A stretch of 64,000 nt of DNA from Ornithinimicrobium laminariae (GCF_019457945.1 NZ_JAHZSU010000001.1:327441-391440); one strand, 5' to 3'; counted from the first letter of the stretch, positions 53,313 to 62,670 are shown. Made by a program: numbers and translations. The notes: generated by a model not told the origin, from the letters alone.

Positions 53313-53806
53313 GGCGGCGACCCAATCCGGTACGCCGCGAGCGCCTGCTCAGCCAGGACTTGCTCGACTGAGTCCAGCTCTAGCGAGCGGCCGCCGATCG
53401 ACTCCCGCGTCACGCGCCTGGTCGCGATGGTCGTTACCAGGGCAGCGATGCTGTCCGGGCTAGCGGTAAGGCCGTGGGTCATGGTGACCTCGACGGTTTG
53501 GAACCCGCGTGGCCAACCGCCGGGGCGCTGCAGCATTCCAGCTTTGGACCACCGGTAGTCGGTGATCTCTACGGGCGTGGGCCCGGATAGGTCCATCACG
53601 CTGGTCACTGCGGTGACGTGCATTGAGGGCAGGTCTAGCGTGGATCCGCCATCGGCGTCGATCGTGATCGTTTGCTCGATACTGGGGGCGATGTGCCAAC
53701 CGCAGATCACGCGGATCGCGGCGGACGTCGAAGCGATCTGCTCAGCCGTTGGGGCGCCTGGTTTGGTCGTTTGCGGTGCTGCAACAAGGTCGGGTATCTC
53801 AGGCAC
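53309..53806 (-). CDS. Head-tail adaptor (gp6-like)
   Basis: 165 residues, MPEIPDLVAAPQTTKPGAPT, then AAIRVICGWHIAPSIEQTITID and SPDSIAALVTTIATRRVTRES, the pattern of actinophage head-tail adaptors. Helical C-terminus ends AEQALAAYRIGSPP. Follows the capsid and a small acidic/basic protein. Confidence 0.7.
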   Translation of the reverse strand: MPEIPDLVAAPQTTKPGAPTAEQIASTSAAIRVICGWHIAPSIEQTITIDADGGSTLDLPSMHVTAVTSVMDLSGPTPVEITDYRWSKAGMLQRPGGWPRGFQTVEVTMTHGLTASPDSIAALVTTIATRRVTRESIGGRSLELDSVEQVLAEQALAAYRIGSPP

Positions 53807-53826
53807 GGCTCCCCCTTCGCGGGTTG

Positions 53827-54102
53827 CTACTGCTTGGGTGGGTCTTCGTTCTTCCCCGCGCCCTGCTGCTCAGGGTCGGTCTGTGAGTCGGCCGCTGCCT
53901 TCTCGGCATCTTCAGCGGCGCGTGTGCGGGTCGGGCGCCCACGGGCAACTTTCACGTTGCGCCGCTTCTGCGCCGCAGCGTGATCCTTGTGCGACTTAGC
54001 CGCTGCGGACGTCATCTTGCCGTCCTTGGTGAGCAAGTTCTGCGTGATCGCGTCCTCGCGGCGGTAACGAACGCCAGCGATAGTAACCATGAGGTCACTC
54101 AT
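53827..54102 (-). CDS. Small head-associated phage protein
   Basis: 91 residues: MSDLMVTIAGVRYRREDAIT, then a Lys/Arg-rich middle (HKDHAAAQKRRNVKVARGRPTRTRAA) and an acidic Gln-rich tail. AAGAAGG before the ATG at 54102. Such short charged proteins commonly follow the capsid gene; role unknown. Confidence 0.65.
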   Translation of the reverse strand: MSDLMVTIAGVRYRREDAITQNLLTKDGKMTSAAAKSHKDHAAAQKRRNVKVARGRPTRTRAAEDAEKAAADSQTDPEQQGAGKNEDPPKQ

Positions 54103-54148
54103 GTTGTGCCTTCTTTCCAACGAGAGTCAGGTACTGCCTGGGAAGGGG

Positions 54149-54181
54149 GTGGGCGCAGCCAAATTCCTTGACTGCGCCCAC
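54149..54181 (-). terminator. Stem-loop after the capsid gene
   Basis: A 10-bp perfect stem, GTGGGCGCAG/CTGCGCCCAC, 24 bp past the capsid stop. Likely limits read-through or protects capsid mRNA. Confidence 0.65.
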
Positions 54182-54204
54182 CACCAATTTCTGTGCGGCC
54201 GGAC

Positions 54205-55476
54205 TTAGACGGTGGGGCCACCGTGCAAGAACGCGGCGGGCTTCCAGAACACCTGCTCGCCTCGCAACTCAGCCCGCACGTACGTCAGGTTTCGCTGCGC
54301 GTAGTCCTTGTGCTGGTTGAACGCCAAGATCGAGAGACCCTCAACGTCCAAGAACTGTGACTGACGGAAATCGCCCAGGACGAATTGGCCCTGCTCGATC
54401 CGGTCAGACACAACACGCGGGCGACCCCACAAGGTGCCCGGCCCAGCACTGAACGGGCCCTGACCGTAGAACCGATCGTTGGCATCCTGCATGAGGTCGA
54501 TCAGCTCTTCGTCCTCGGGGCTGATCACGATGCCGGTAACAGATGCACCGGGCACCTTGCGGATCCCGGTGATGCCACGACGGGCGGCCTTCACCAGTGG
54601 CATCGCGTCACCAACGGCCTCGGTGTACTCCAGGCTCTGAACGCCGGTCGTGTTGAGCAAGCCGCGGGGCTCACCGTTGAGGCCAGTGCCGTTCAGCCAC
54701 TTGTCCTCAATGACGCCATCCAACGTGTACGAAACCTCGCTGTTGAGGTAACTCGCCAAGGCAGGCGCATCAGCCAGCAGCTGGTTGGTCACCGTGTAAC
54801 CATCGGCGTACGTGTAGGGCTTCGCGTCGGCCAGGTTCGTACCGAAATCGCTCTGCGGCTTCAGCGACGCAGTCTCGGTGTCATTGGTGGCCTCAGGCAC
54901 CACAGCGCCGTTGCGGGTCACCGACGTGATCTGCAGGTACTCGAAAGCGCCGTTCGCTGTGCCACGACCAATCAAGTCGAGCAGCGTCAACTCGGTGCGC
55001 TCAGCAAGCACCACCGTAGGGTAGCGGGCTGCCTCCACGTGCGCAGCGGGGCTACCGATCACGCCAGCCTTACGTAGCGCACGCGACTTGAACCACTCAT
55101 CGCCGGATCCGACACTGACCTTGCCAATGTCAACATTCGACCCCTGGCCCACACCCGTAGGGTTCGCTGCCTTGAAGCCGGTGTAGGCCTTAGAACCAGT
55201 GAAGCGAGAGCCGAACGAGCTGAGGTCAGCCGTAGCCCCGGCGGTTACACCATCCTGGCCCTCGGCGTAGGCCGCGCCCGCACCGGTCAGAGACTGCACG
55301 AGAGCAGCTGACTTCTCAGCCTTCTCGAGTTTCGCCGTGAGATCTTCGATCTCGGCGTTCTTCGTTTCAAGGTCCGCGATCTCAGCATCGGTGAGGTCGC
55401 GATCTTCTGCCTTAGCGGCACTGATGGTTTCCTGGGCTGCCTTAATCAGGGCAGCGCGCTGGGCCTTGAGATTCAT
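54205..55476 (-). CDS. Major capsid protein (HK97 fold)
   Basis: 423 residues. The first ~65 form a coiled coil (AEIADLETKNAEIEDLTAKLEKAEKS), the HK97 delta/scaffold domain cleaved by the prohead protease. The rest has HK97 features: LLDLIGRGTANGAFEYLQIT, VTNQLLADAPALASYLNSEVSYTL, PGTLWGRPRVVSDRIEQGQF and WKPAAFLHG. Immediately follows the protease gene by 2 bp. Confidence 0.93.
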   Translation of the reverse strand: MNLKAQRAALIKAAQETISAAKAEDRDLTDAEIADLETKNAEIEDLTAKLEKAEKSAALVQSLTGAGAAYAEGQDGVTAGATADLSSFGSRFTGSKAYTGFKAANPTGVGQGSNVDIGKVSVGSGDEWFKSRALRKAGVIGSPAAHVEAARYPTVVLAERTELTLLDLIGRGTANGAFEYLQITSVTRNGAVVPEATNDTETASLKPQSDFGTNLADAKPYTYADGYTVTNQLLADAPALASYLNSEVSYTLDGVIEDKWLNGTGLNGEPRGLLNTTGVQSLEYTEAVGDAMPLVKAARRGITGIRKVPGASVTGIVISPEDEELIDLMQDANDRFYGQGPFSAGPGTLWGRPRVVSDRIEQGQFVLGDFRQSQFLDVEGLSILAFNQHKDYAQRNLTYVRAELRGEQVFWKPAAFLHGGPTV

Positions 55477-55478
55477 CT

Positions 55479-56303
55479 CTAGGCTCCTTCCCCACCGCAG
55501 TATGCGGCGGCGTAGTTATCGAATGTGGCTGCTGCCAGACTTCGGGCGGTCGGAGAGCTGGGCGATCCTGACTTGCCATCGGCGCTAGCCTCGGCCGCAG
55601 CGGCCTTGCTCTTGCCCTGGTCCTCGTCAGTGTCAGCCGGGCTTCCGCTGGCCTTCTCCTGGTCATGCGGAACGAGCCCTTCAATCACACCGGTCAGCGC
55701 AGAATGCACGGACCGGATTGAGGACTCATCTTTGGCCGAGAGAACCCGGCCGGCTTTCACCTCACGGACGACATGCTCAGTGGCAGTCTTGACCGCGAGA
55801 AGTTCAGTGGCGTTGTTCGCGCCGATTGGGGTTGGCCCAACTTCGTGGATCGCCAACTTCCGCAACTCGTAATACTCTTCCGTCTCGCCCTCCGCATTTT
55901 TGCGCTGGGCCCACCCCGCCTCGATGATGTCGTACGCGAAAGAGAACTGCTTCAGTCGGCGCCCCTTCATCAGTCGGTACACCTGAGGCGCTTTCGACGT
56001 GGCAGCCGGATCCGCGATGTCCAGTTGGACATCGACCCACAAGCCCTCAGGCACTTCCTTCGCTTCCAGGACCCACCCGATATTGAAATCAGGGTCATCC
56101 ATGCGATGGGAGTAGTACGACGGGATAGGTGCCCCCGACGCCTCCCACTCAGCGATCGAGTCAACGAAAGCGCCCGGCATGACCACGTCACCGTAAGAGT
56201 CGATGTTCCCGAACGCTGAAACGATCGCCTGGAACTGGCCCTCGGCCAACCCATCTTCTGGGCCGGCTGCCTTCACTAGGGCATCGCAAGACTTTGTGAA
56301 CAT
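55479..56303 (-). CDS. HK97-family prohead protease
   Basis: About 274 residues: MFTKSCDALVKAAGPEDGLA, then AFGNIDSYGDVVMPGAF and SYYSHRMDD, whose H is the likely catalytic base, and RRLKQFSFAYDI, whose S is the nucleophile. EVGPTPIGANNATELL is a family landmark. The C-terminal ~90 residues are a low-complexity tail that may act as a scaffold. GAGGAG before the ATG at 56303, which also overlaps the portal stop. Confidence 0.9.
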   Translation of the reverse strand: MFTKSCDALVKAAGPEDGLAEGQFQAIVSAFGNIDSYGDVVMPGAFVDSIAEWEASGAPIPSYYSHRMDDPDFNIGWVLEAKEVPEGLWVDVQLDIADPAATSKAPQVYRLMKGRRLKQFSFAYDIIEAGWAQRKNAEGETEEYYELRKLAIHEVGPTPIGANNATELLAVKTATEHVVREVKAGRVLSAKDESSIRSVHSALTGVIEGLVPHDQEKASGSPADTDEDQGKSKAAAAEASADGKSGSPSSPTARSLAAATFDNYAAAYCGGEGA

Positions 56304-58213
56304 CAGCTCTCCTCGTAATTGATCTCGACTGCGCACTTGCAGCCAGCAACTTCGTCAGCGTCAGACCCAGCAGCGCCAGGCCACGGGAGCCCGTTGGAGA
56401 AATCCTCGTCTAGGCTGACCGTTTGTCCGTTCAGGCGAGCGTGCGAAGACCTCGGATTACTCGACGTGGTGCGCCAAGTCTTCGTCGCACCACCGCCACG
56501 CTGATTCGCGGTTTCGACCACACCAAACCCAGAAGCAAAAGTGACCGCGGTTGCCGCGATCTCCGGCGCCCGGTGAGACCGCGCAGTAACAAACACTTGC
56601 TCGACCGGATTGACGTCGACGTCTTCGCCGTCATCTGCGAGCGCCGTCACCACTTGCTCTCTGGTGGTGTTGTTGATTCCGCTGGCCGACAGTTTCGCGG
56701 CCGCCAGGAGGAAGGGAACAGTGCGGTCCTCGTCGTACTCGTCTGGGTCTAGCCCTGCAGCTGCGAGCGCTCCCTTGGCTGCTGCTGTGGCGGACTGGAC
56801 GTGCAGACGAAGCAAGTCATCTGCCAGCTCCTTGTCCCACCGTTCTTTGCTCCACCACTCTGTTCCCGCACCCAGGGCTGAGCGGACCACCCGGCCTTGC
56901 CGTGCGAAGAACTTCTCGAGCACTTCGGTGTGCTTGGCATCGTGCGTTTCTGGGGCGCGGCCCTTGAACAGTGGTCGAGCGCGTTTGGGTGAGGTTGCTG
57001 TTCCTCCGTCACGCGGGGATGCTTGGCCACCGACTAGGACGTTGAGCGGAACAACGAGTTCGTCGTCCCCGTCGATGGGTGGCATGTTCATTCGGTCGCG
57101 TGCTTCGCTTCGCAGCATCCATGGTGCACCCACTGACGTTGACAACACCTCGGCCTGCTCCACGAACGAGCCGCGCAGCTTGCCTTCGATGTTTGCCTCA
57201 ACGTATTCGTCGGGGCCCATATAGGCCGCCAGGCCGCTGTTCACCGCTTGCTCCCACTGAATGTAGTCAGGCCCCAAGGCTTCGCGGTACAGCCCTTGAC
57301 GGAACGCGTCCATGTTGGAGTAGTTGCCCTGCCGTGCGCCCACGAGTTCGGGGGCGATGTGGAAGAAGCTGGATACCTCAACGTCGGTCAGCTTTCGCCC
57401 CTCAAGGTCAAGCACGTCCTTGGGAGACCACTGATCCAGCGACTCATAGGACATGCCGTCCTCGAGTAGCGCGGTGCCGCCGGCACGTGAACCACCCTGA
57501 CGAAACTCTCGCCACTGCTCAGAGAACTTGCTCCGCGCTTCAGGTGAAGACCAGGCCTTATCACGCTTCACAACACCAGAGACCCTGGCACCGCGCTTCC
57601 ACATGTCGCGCCGGTAGGACACCGACTCGCTCATCTCCGTGATCAAGTCACGCAACGTGCGCACCGGCGGTGTCCCCGCGCCGCCGTTCTGTGAGTAGCC
57701 AATGATCAGGATGAACTGGTCAGTGGGAAACTTCTGGGCCGTGCCGTTAGCGTCGAAAACTTTGACCCCAACACAACGGTCGTAGGCGTCAAAGATTGGG
57801 CGCCACCTACGTGCCGGTATGCGCAGCAGGACCGGGGCGCCGTCTGGGCCGTCCAAGATCATCGCCGCTGCACGGTCATAAATGAGCCGGTCCAGGACGA
57901 AGGAGTACCAGAAAGAAAAGGGGGTGCTCGCGTTGGAGCGCTCCGGGTTGCTCAGGCACACAGCAACAGCGGTGGACCGCTGACGCACTCGGCCACCATC
58001 ACTGTGCTCATACAGGTGCAGCGCCGTCGACGCGATCTGACGGGCCTTGAAATCAAGCACCTTACGAACCGATGGTTGGCTGGCCCACACATCATCGATG
58101 GTGCTGTCAGACCACGCGGAGACGGGGATCCCAGGATCTGCGACATGCAAGCCAGCAGAAGTTTCCTTCTCGACGTGCGCACCTAACTCAGCCAAGGTTT
58201 GGAAGCGTGGCAA
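56303..58213 (-). CDS. Portal protein fused to a MuF-like C-terminal domain
   Basis: 636 residues. Residues to about 400 show portal features: KVLDFKARQIASTALHLYEHS, TQ-type SWKDVLDLEGRKLTDVEVSSFFHIAPELVGARQGNYSNMDAFRQGLY-like region and RSEARDRMNMPPIDGDDEL. The last ~200 residues end HARLNGQTVSLDEDFSNGLPWPG and DEVAGCKCAVEI, matching the MuF/minor head C-terminal signature. A TTG start at 58213 directly follows the small upstream gene. Confidence 0.88.
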   Translation of the reverse strand: MPRFQTLAELGAHVEKETSAGLHVADPGIPVSAWSDSTIDDVWASQPSVRKVLDFKARQIASTALHLYEHSDGGRVRQRSTAVAVCLSNPERSNASTPFSFWYSFVLDRLIYDRAAAMILDGPDGAPVLLRIPARRWRPIFDAYDRCVGVKVFDANGTAQKFPTDQFILIIGYSQNGGAGTPPVRTLRDLITEMSESVSYRRDMWKRGARVSGVVKRDKAWSSPEARSKFSEQWREFRQGGSRAGGTALLEDGMSYESLDQWSPKDVLDLEGRKLTDVEVSSFFHIAPELVGARQGNYSNMDAFRQGLYREALGPDYIQWEQAVNSGLAAYMGPDEYVEANIEGKLRGSFVEQAEVLSTSVGAPWMLRSEARDRMNMPPIDGDDELVVPLNVLVGGQASPRDGGTATSPKRARPLFKGRAPETHDAKHTEVLEKFFARQGRVVRSALGAGTEWWSKERWDKELADDLLRLHVQSATAAAKGALAAAGLDPDEYDEDRTVPFLLAAAKLSASGINNTTREQVVTALADDGEDVDVNPVEQVFVTARSHRAPEIAATAVTFASGFGVVETANQRGGGATKTWRTTSSNPRSSHARLNGQTVSLDEDFSNGLPWPGAAGSDADEVAGCKCAVEINYEES

Positions 58214-58459
58214 TCAGATCACCTGCACCCATCGCACTGAGGCCAGCGGGATCCACACTTCACCGTCAGCGGTTGTCTCGCGGGCTGGGCCGTCACCGTG
58301 CTCAGCCATCACGAGCGGCCGAGACAACACGAACGTGTCTTTCGTGGATGCGGGCTCGACGGTTCCCTTGATTGATTCTTCATCGGTGAGAACAGCAATC
58401 ACTGTGCGCCCCACAAGCGTGCGTACGTTCATCTGTGAGCCCACCCTTCTGTTGCTCAC
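58214..58459 (-). CDS. Small SH3/Sm-like phage protein
   Basis: 81 residues, or 72 if started at 58432 (MNVRTLVGRTVIAVLTDEES), beta-rich: GTVEPASTKDTFVLSRPLVM then GEVWIPLASVRWVQVI. Looks like a small barrel. Overlaps the large terminase stop by ATGA and the portal start. The place between terminase and portal often holds such a protein in actinophages; role unknown. Confidence 0.65.
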   Translation of the reverse strand: MSNRRVGSQMNVRTLVGRTVIAVLTDEESIKGTVEPASTKDTFVLSRPLVMAEHGDGPARETTADGEVWIPLASVRWVQVI

Positions 58460-60060
58460 ATGATGAGCAAGTCGTTGTCCTCGTAGGCGGACCGTGCCGC
58501 TATCTCAGTTCGGTGAGCCCACAACGCGCCCTGCACTGCGATCAGCCCGGACACGTCCACCGGTGAGGCTTTCCGGTCAATAACTAGGGCATCGCCCAAC
58601 TGCTTGGGCACCGCCGCCGCTGCAGCCACGTCCAAAATCGGTTGCGGCATGTGCAGCAGCAAGGGGTCAGGTGCAGCGAGCAAGTCGTACATGATGCCGA
58701 ACGCTGACGTGACACCAGCACCAGACCATCGGATGACAGGAACGCCGGCCTTCTCCAAATCTTCAATCAGCGACGAAGCCGGGGCGCCACGTTCTTGCAC
58801 GACGACACCGTCAAAGTTGGGGAGAGATTCATTGGTCTTCCCTGACAGGTAAGGCACGACCCAATCCGTACCCGCTCGTGAAGCGATCACACCGAAGTGC
58901 GTAGCCTCCGGGTTCGCGTCACTCTCGCCCACGATCGCCACCGAAGTCTTAGACCGATCCCAAGACACGTCCAAACCAAGCACCACGCGGGCATTCGGTG
59001 CGGTCTTGGAATAGGGGACGGTCGTCTCTTCCCACTTACCAGCTTTGAAAATGCCATTGAGCGCGCCGTCAGGCCACTGGCAAAGAACCTCAGTGCGGAA
59101 CTCCCACTCTGGGTCGGTGCTTGCCGCAGCAGCGATAGCCCGCTCGGTGATCGTCCCGTGACCCAAAGAGGGGTTAGCGTATGCCCAGCCCTCACGGTCC
59201 CAGATGCTGCAACCAGGAGGCGCGGACCACTCGAACAGGCCCAGCGACTCACCAGCAATCGAACGGGCCAAAGTCTCAGCGGGCGACTCATCGAGGTCGT
59301 CGTCGTCACTGTCTTGACTAGCGAGCTCCTTCTCAGCAGCCTCCAAGATCGAAGCCGGGTTTGTCGCCGCAACGATGCCGTCAGGATCACCCAGCGCTTC
59401 GTGGGCCTTCAACCTCAGATAGCGCAAGACGACACTGACAGCGTCACCGGCGTTGGAGAAGCACCACGCTTGCGCTGAGGGCCTGGCCATCAGCGTCTTC
59501 GTGATCGCGCTCCACGCTTTCCAGTTGTGATGCTCACGCAACTCATCCAGGAGCAGTAGGTCGCCCGTCAGCCCTCGGCCCTTGCCGGTTGCCCGCAGCT
59601 TGTATCGCCGCTTGCCCGTGAGCCGGATAGCCTCTGACCCCGCCCTGAGGACAGGTTTCAAAGCGAGCGCCGACAGAACGGGGTTGTCGTCTATTTCTTC
59701 ACGGCACCCGTCCCAGACTTCACGGGCGGTGTCGAGGTCGACGGAGGTCCCAACAACCATCTCGACTTCCATACCGAACAATGCGAACAGCGCACACAGT
59801 TGGCTGAGGCGCGTCTTGCCGTTCTGCCGGGCCACCAAGACGATCACGGTGCGGAACCTGTAGGTGCCGTCCTCGAGGATTTCCAGGCCGTGAATCAGCA
59901 GCCATTTTTGCCAGGGGTAGAGCTTCCACCCGAGTACCGCAGTGGCAAAGAGGATCGCCCGGTAGCCATGGGTAGTTTCGTTAGTCAGTTCTCGCAGCGG
60001 TGGAGTCCACAACCGGGGAGTCTCGGATCCACACAACGTCGATTGCGTTTTGCTCGGCAT
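58456..60060 (-). CDS. terL: Terminase large subunit
   Basis: DNA packaging motor, 534 residues. ATPase: Walker A-like ARQNGKT (77-83), Walker B LLLLDE (167-172). RNase H-like nuclease domain from about residue 330, with VVLGLDVSWDRSKTSVAIVGE providing the first acidic residue. Preceded by HNH endonuclease and small terminase. Confidence 0.94.
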   Translation of the reverse strand: MPSKTQSTLCGSETPRLWTPPLRELTNETTHGYRAILFATAVLGWKLYPWQKWLLIHGLEILEDGTYRFRTVIVLVARQNGKTRLSQLCALFALFGMEVEMVVGTSVDLDTAREVWDGCREEIDDNPVLSALALKPVLRAGSEAIRLTGKRRYKLRATGKGRGLTGDLLLLDELREHHNWKAWSAITKTLMARPSAQAWCFSNAGDAVSVVLRYLRLKAHEALGDPDGIVAATNPASILEAAEKELASQDSDDDDLDESPAETLARSIAGESLGLFEWSAPPGCSIWDREGWAYANPSLGHGTITERAIAAAASTDPEWEFRTEVLCQWPDGALNGIFKAGKWEETTVPYSKTAPNARVVLGLDVSWDRSKTSVAIVGESDANPEATHFGVIASRAGTDWVVPYLSGKTNESLPNFDGVVVQERGAPASSLIEDLEKAGVPVIRWSGAGVTSAFGIMYDLLAAPDPLLLHMPQPILDVAAAAAVPKQLGDALVIDRKASPVDVSGLIAVQGALWAHRTEIAARSAYEDNDLLIM

Positions 60061-60078
60061 GGTGGGCGCACCGCCTCA

Positions 60079-60369
60079 TCACCATTGTTGGTAGACGGCC
60101 CCCGCGCCCAGGCTTGGCATTGGTTGACGATTACCGCGAGCGCGGTTGCAACCTAAATGAGCCGCTTCCAGGTTGCTGTAGACCTCGACCAGGTCAGGTC
60201 TCTGTGACACGGGATGTATGTGGTCCACGGAGAAACTGGACGCGTCTTCTTTGTCTAGGTCGTAGTCGATCAGCTGGCCGCAAAGCCAACACTTTGGCCG
60301 GTGCTCATCACGGAGGCGACGGCGCAGCATCCGGAAGGTATGTGTGTCCCGGCCGGCGCGGACGCTCAT
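60079..60369 (-). CDS. HNH endonuclease of the packaging module
   Basis: 96 residues. Zinc cysteines C27/C30 (CWLC) and a second pair region near C74, catalytic D49-H50 (FSVDHIHPVS), N66 and H71 (SNLEAAHLGCNRARGN). HNH proteins next to terminase are needed for cos cleavage in HK97-like phages. ATGA overlap with the small terminase and 18 bp before terL. Confidence 0.9.
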   Translation of the reverse strand: MSVRAGRDTHTFRMLRRRLRDEHRPKCWLCGQLIDYDLDKEDASSFSVDHIHPVSQRPDLVEVYSNLEAAHLGCNRARGNRQPMPSLGAGAVYQQW

Positions 60370-60791
60370 GCGCCGCCCTCTCCTCGCATCAGTCGAGCGA
60401 TTCGATCGCTTGCCTCGCTCATCGAAATCACCTTCGCGCCGCCCTCTACCTTGTCGCCGGCAGGTGCTCCCGTGTTCACTGACTGATTCAGGTTCAGCAG
60501 TCGGGCACGTTGGCTGGAGATCTTCAGCAACCTGTCGACCGCGCCCAGGTCGCCTTCACGGGCTTTGGGCAGCAGCCACTGAAACAACTGGTCCAGCCGC
60601 GCTACCTCAAGGGCCCTGTGGACATCTCTGGGTGCGTCTACCTCGGTGACGTTCATGGCCCGCTCGACCGCTTTCCAAGCAGCTGAAGGACTCGCGTATC
60701 CCATCTGGTCAGCAACAACCTTGAATGAGTGGCCGTTCTGGCGCAGTTCTAACGCGCGAAGATCACGGGTTTGAGTGTTCCTTTTGCCCAC
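60366..60791 (-). CDS. Terminase small subunit (HTH)
   Basis: About 141 residues, MGKRNTQTRDLRALELRQNG, with a helix-turn-helix LRQNGHSFKVVADQMGYASPSAAWKAVERAM, then a helical DQLFQWLLPKAREGDLGAVDRLLKISSQRARLL. The HTH plus the helical oligomerisation region is typical of small terminase. GTG at 60791 is chosen; the frame is open to an ATG at 60866. Confidence 0.75.
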   Translation of the reverse strand: MGKRNTQTRDLRALELRQNGHSFKVVADQMGYASPSAAWKAVERAMNVTEVDAPRDVHRALEVARLDQLFQWLLPKAREGDLGAVDRLLKISSQRARLLNLNQSVNTGAPAGDKVEGGAKVISMSEASDRIARLMRGEGGA

Positions 60792-60866
60792 GATGTCACC
60801 CGCTTCGCGTACCCCAACGTTTCCCGAACCTACGCAAGCCAGAGCCACCAGAGGCCGACCATTCAC

Positions 60867-61127
60867 CTACTAGGCGGTAGCGAACCAAAACGAATCAGGC
60901 GGCACCCGGTAGCAGCCTGATCAGTGGCGTGCTCACCCAGAGGCAACACTCAGAAGCGGGACCCGCCTAAACGTTTCCCCTGGCACACTTTTTTTCCGGG
61001 GGAGAGATCTTCACTAACGGCGGAAAGTGGAGACGAGCGCATTCCTGTGATCTAACCGCCCTACCCCCGCAGAAGACATAGAACATCCGTCTGCACCCAA
61101 CTGTACAACCTCACCAGCACGGACGCA
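60867..61127. other. Non-coding region with candidate cos site
   Basis: About 260 bp without a gene upstream of the packaging genes. It contains a T7 tract and the hairpin listed separately, and a G-rich CCGGGGGAG segment. Placement just before the small terminase is where HK97-like phages have cos. I see no other assignable content. Confidence 0.4.
60976..61003. other. Stem-loop with T-tract, possible cos-region element
   Basis: TCCCCTGG (60976-60983) pairs with CCGGGGGA (60996-61003), one G-U, and the loop contains seven T. Could be cos-related or an early terminator. Confidence 0.4.
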
Positions 61128-61364
61128 TTATCCACCTGAAACGGCGCGTCGAGGCTGGCCACCCCGGTCGCTAGTACGCATCGCAAGATCACAATCAAGC
61201 AGGGATTGCTCACCAACCAACACTCGACCTTGATACTTGACCGCTGCGACATGTCCACGACGAACCCAAGCCCGAACCGCCGACGCACTGACGTGGACAC
61301 GCGCTGCAGCCTCGGCCACCGTCAACAAACCTGATTCATCGTCAAGCTCCTCGACCCCGCTCAT
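61128..61364 (-). CDS. MerR/excisionase-like helix-turn-helix protein
   Basis: 78 residues: GLLTVAEAAARVHVSASAVRAWVRRGHVAAVKYQGRVLVGEQSLLDCDL is a winged-helix MerR/AlpA/excisionase-type DNA-binding domain. Could be the excisionase or a late regulator. Start overlaps the upstream gene by ATGA. Confidence 0.8.
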   Translation of the reverse strand: MSGVEELDDESGLLTVAEAAARVHVSASAVRAWVRRGHVAAVKYQGRVLVGEQSLLDCDLAMRTSDRGGQPRRAVSGG

Positions 61365-62410
61365 GCCGGCGACCCCGCATTAGCGATATCCCTCTCACGT
61401 TGGAACTCGGCATCTGTCCACGTCACCCAACAACTCACACACCGGTGCATCAGCGTCAGCGATGAACTCTCTACACCGAAACGCTGACACCGAGGGCAGA
61501 CCTCACGGGCCGGTTCGCTGCTGCCATCGTCACCGCACACCACTCTCAACCGGTGGCGGGTCTCGCGCACGTCCTCCAGGATCGGGCCTGGGCCTAGTGC
61601 CAGTGCCAGCAGCCGGCTCTTGTTGATGATCAGGAACATGCAGTCAGCAGCGAACCGACGCTGCGCTGAGCTTGCCGACGTCGCCGGCCGGGGTGAACGG
61701 TCAACACCCAGCAAGTACTTCGCTGTGTCCGCCGCTTCACCAATCACCGTCAACGCAGCATCGATCTCCAACCACGCCGGCGACCCAGCAGGCGACACCC
61801 CCGCCCGGCCCGGTGCTCCAGCGCCATCAACACGAACGGGTGGTGGGGCCAACCGACCAGGCTCCGGCACAATCCTCGAAGCCGCACACGTCACACACTC
61901 TCGCGTAGCAGCCAGGCCCTCGCCTTGCTTTCGGTGCCGGTCATGCCCACACGCCAAATGATCAACGATCGTGCCACCGCTGAAGACAGACACCTCGTGA
62001 ACGGCAACTGTCACATCAACCGGATCCGGCGCACTGGTCCGAATCAACTGATCCAGCAACCCCGGCAACTCATCCAGCGCCATCACAAAATCAGACGAGC
62101 ACCGGCCACACCACACCGGCGCCCCATCCTTCGGGGTCGGGATCCGCACCTGCTCATCAGCCGCAGCGGTAGCCACCGTGTGCAACTCATCCTCCAACTG
62201 GTGAGAGATCATCTGACCCGGCTTCTCCGCCTCGAGCGTCAGCCCACCACTGGCCCTGTTGAAGTGATCGTCATACACCGCCCACCACTGATCCACCCGA
62301 CGCCGATACCCACGATTGCACCGACCAAGACACGGACCACGCGACGTGGCCACCGACTGAACATCAACCTCAACACGGGGCAAACCCCGCGGTGACTTAC
62401 GACGAGACAT
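61361..62410 (-). CDS. Zinc-ribbon rich phage protein of unknown function
   Basis: 349 residues with several Cys pairs: C27/C31, C101/C104, C172/C175 and C305/C308 with C324/C327 (CPRCQRF...HRCVSC), suggesting two or three zinc ribbons. Also HLACGH. Central region has no known motif. GGAGAG before the ATG. Likely early regulatory or DNA-binding protein. Confidence 0.7.
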   Translation of the reverse strand: MSRRKSPRGLPRVEVDVQSVATSRGPCLGRCNRGYRRRVDQWWAVYDDHFNRASGGLTLEAEKPGQMISHQLEDELHTVATAAADEQVRIPTPKDGAPVWCGRCSSDFVMALDELPGLLDQLIRTSAPDPVDVTVAVHEVSVFSGGTIVDHLACGHDRHRKQGEGLAATRECVTCAASRIVPEPGRLAPPPVRVDGAGAPGRAGVSPAGSPAWLEIDAALTVIGEAADTAKYLLGVDRSPRPATSASSAQRRFAADCMFLIINKSRLLALALGPGPILEDVRETRHRLRVVCGDDGSSEPAREVCPRCQRFGVESSSLTLMHRCVSCWVTWTDAEFQRERDIANAGSPA

Positions 62411-62670
62411 CAGCGCTCTCCTTCGTGTCGGAACATCGGATTGCTTTCGGCAGCCCGCACTACGCGGGCCGTGTTTTCCGGGGTTATCTCGTGCTGCACA
62501 GAGATGAAGTGCAGTGGGTGGCCAGGGCCAGGGCGTGCACGCAACAAGTCAGTTGGAATTGGCCGCGGTAACCGTTGCCGCCGTGTCTCATGTAGCAGCG
62601 CGTCCATCGCACGCAGGTAGTCATCGACTCTCATTTCGAGTTGCTCACCGGCGTCACCGAGAACTATCAC
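62410..62670 (-). CDS. Small phage protein of unknown function
   Basis: 86 residues, MIVLGDAGEQLEMRVDDYLR, rich in Arg and Pro, then HPLHFISVQHEITPENTARVVRAAE. The GTG at 62670 has AAGGGG 6 nt upstream. It overlaps the upstream gene's end by 17 nt and the next gene by one base. No motif recognised. Confidence 0.6.
   Translation of the reverse strand: MIVLGDAGEQLEMRVDDYLRAMDALLHETRRQRLPRPIPTDLLRARPGPGHPLHFISVQHEITPENTARVVRAAESNPMFRHEGER

Noticed and set aside
61061..61300. 79-residue open frame overlapping the HTH gene
   Set aside because: Out of frame with a well-supported HTH protein and with no motif or start site.
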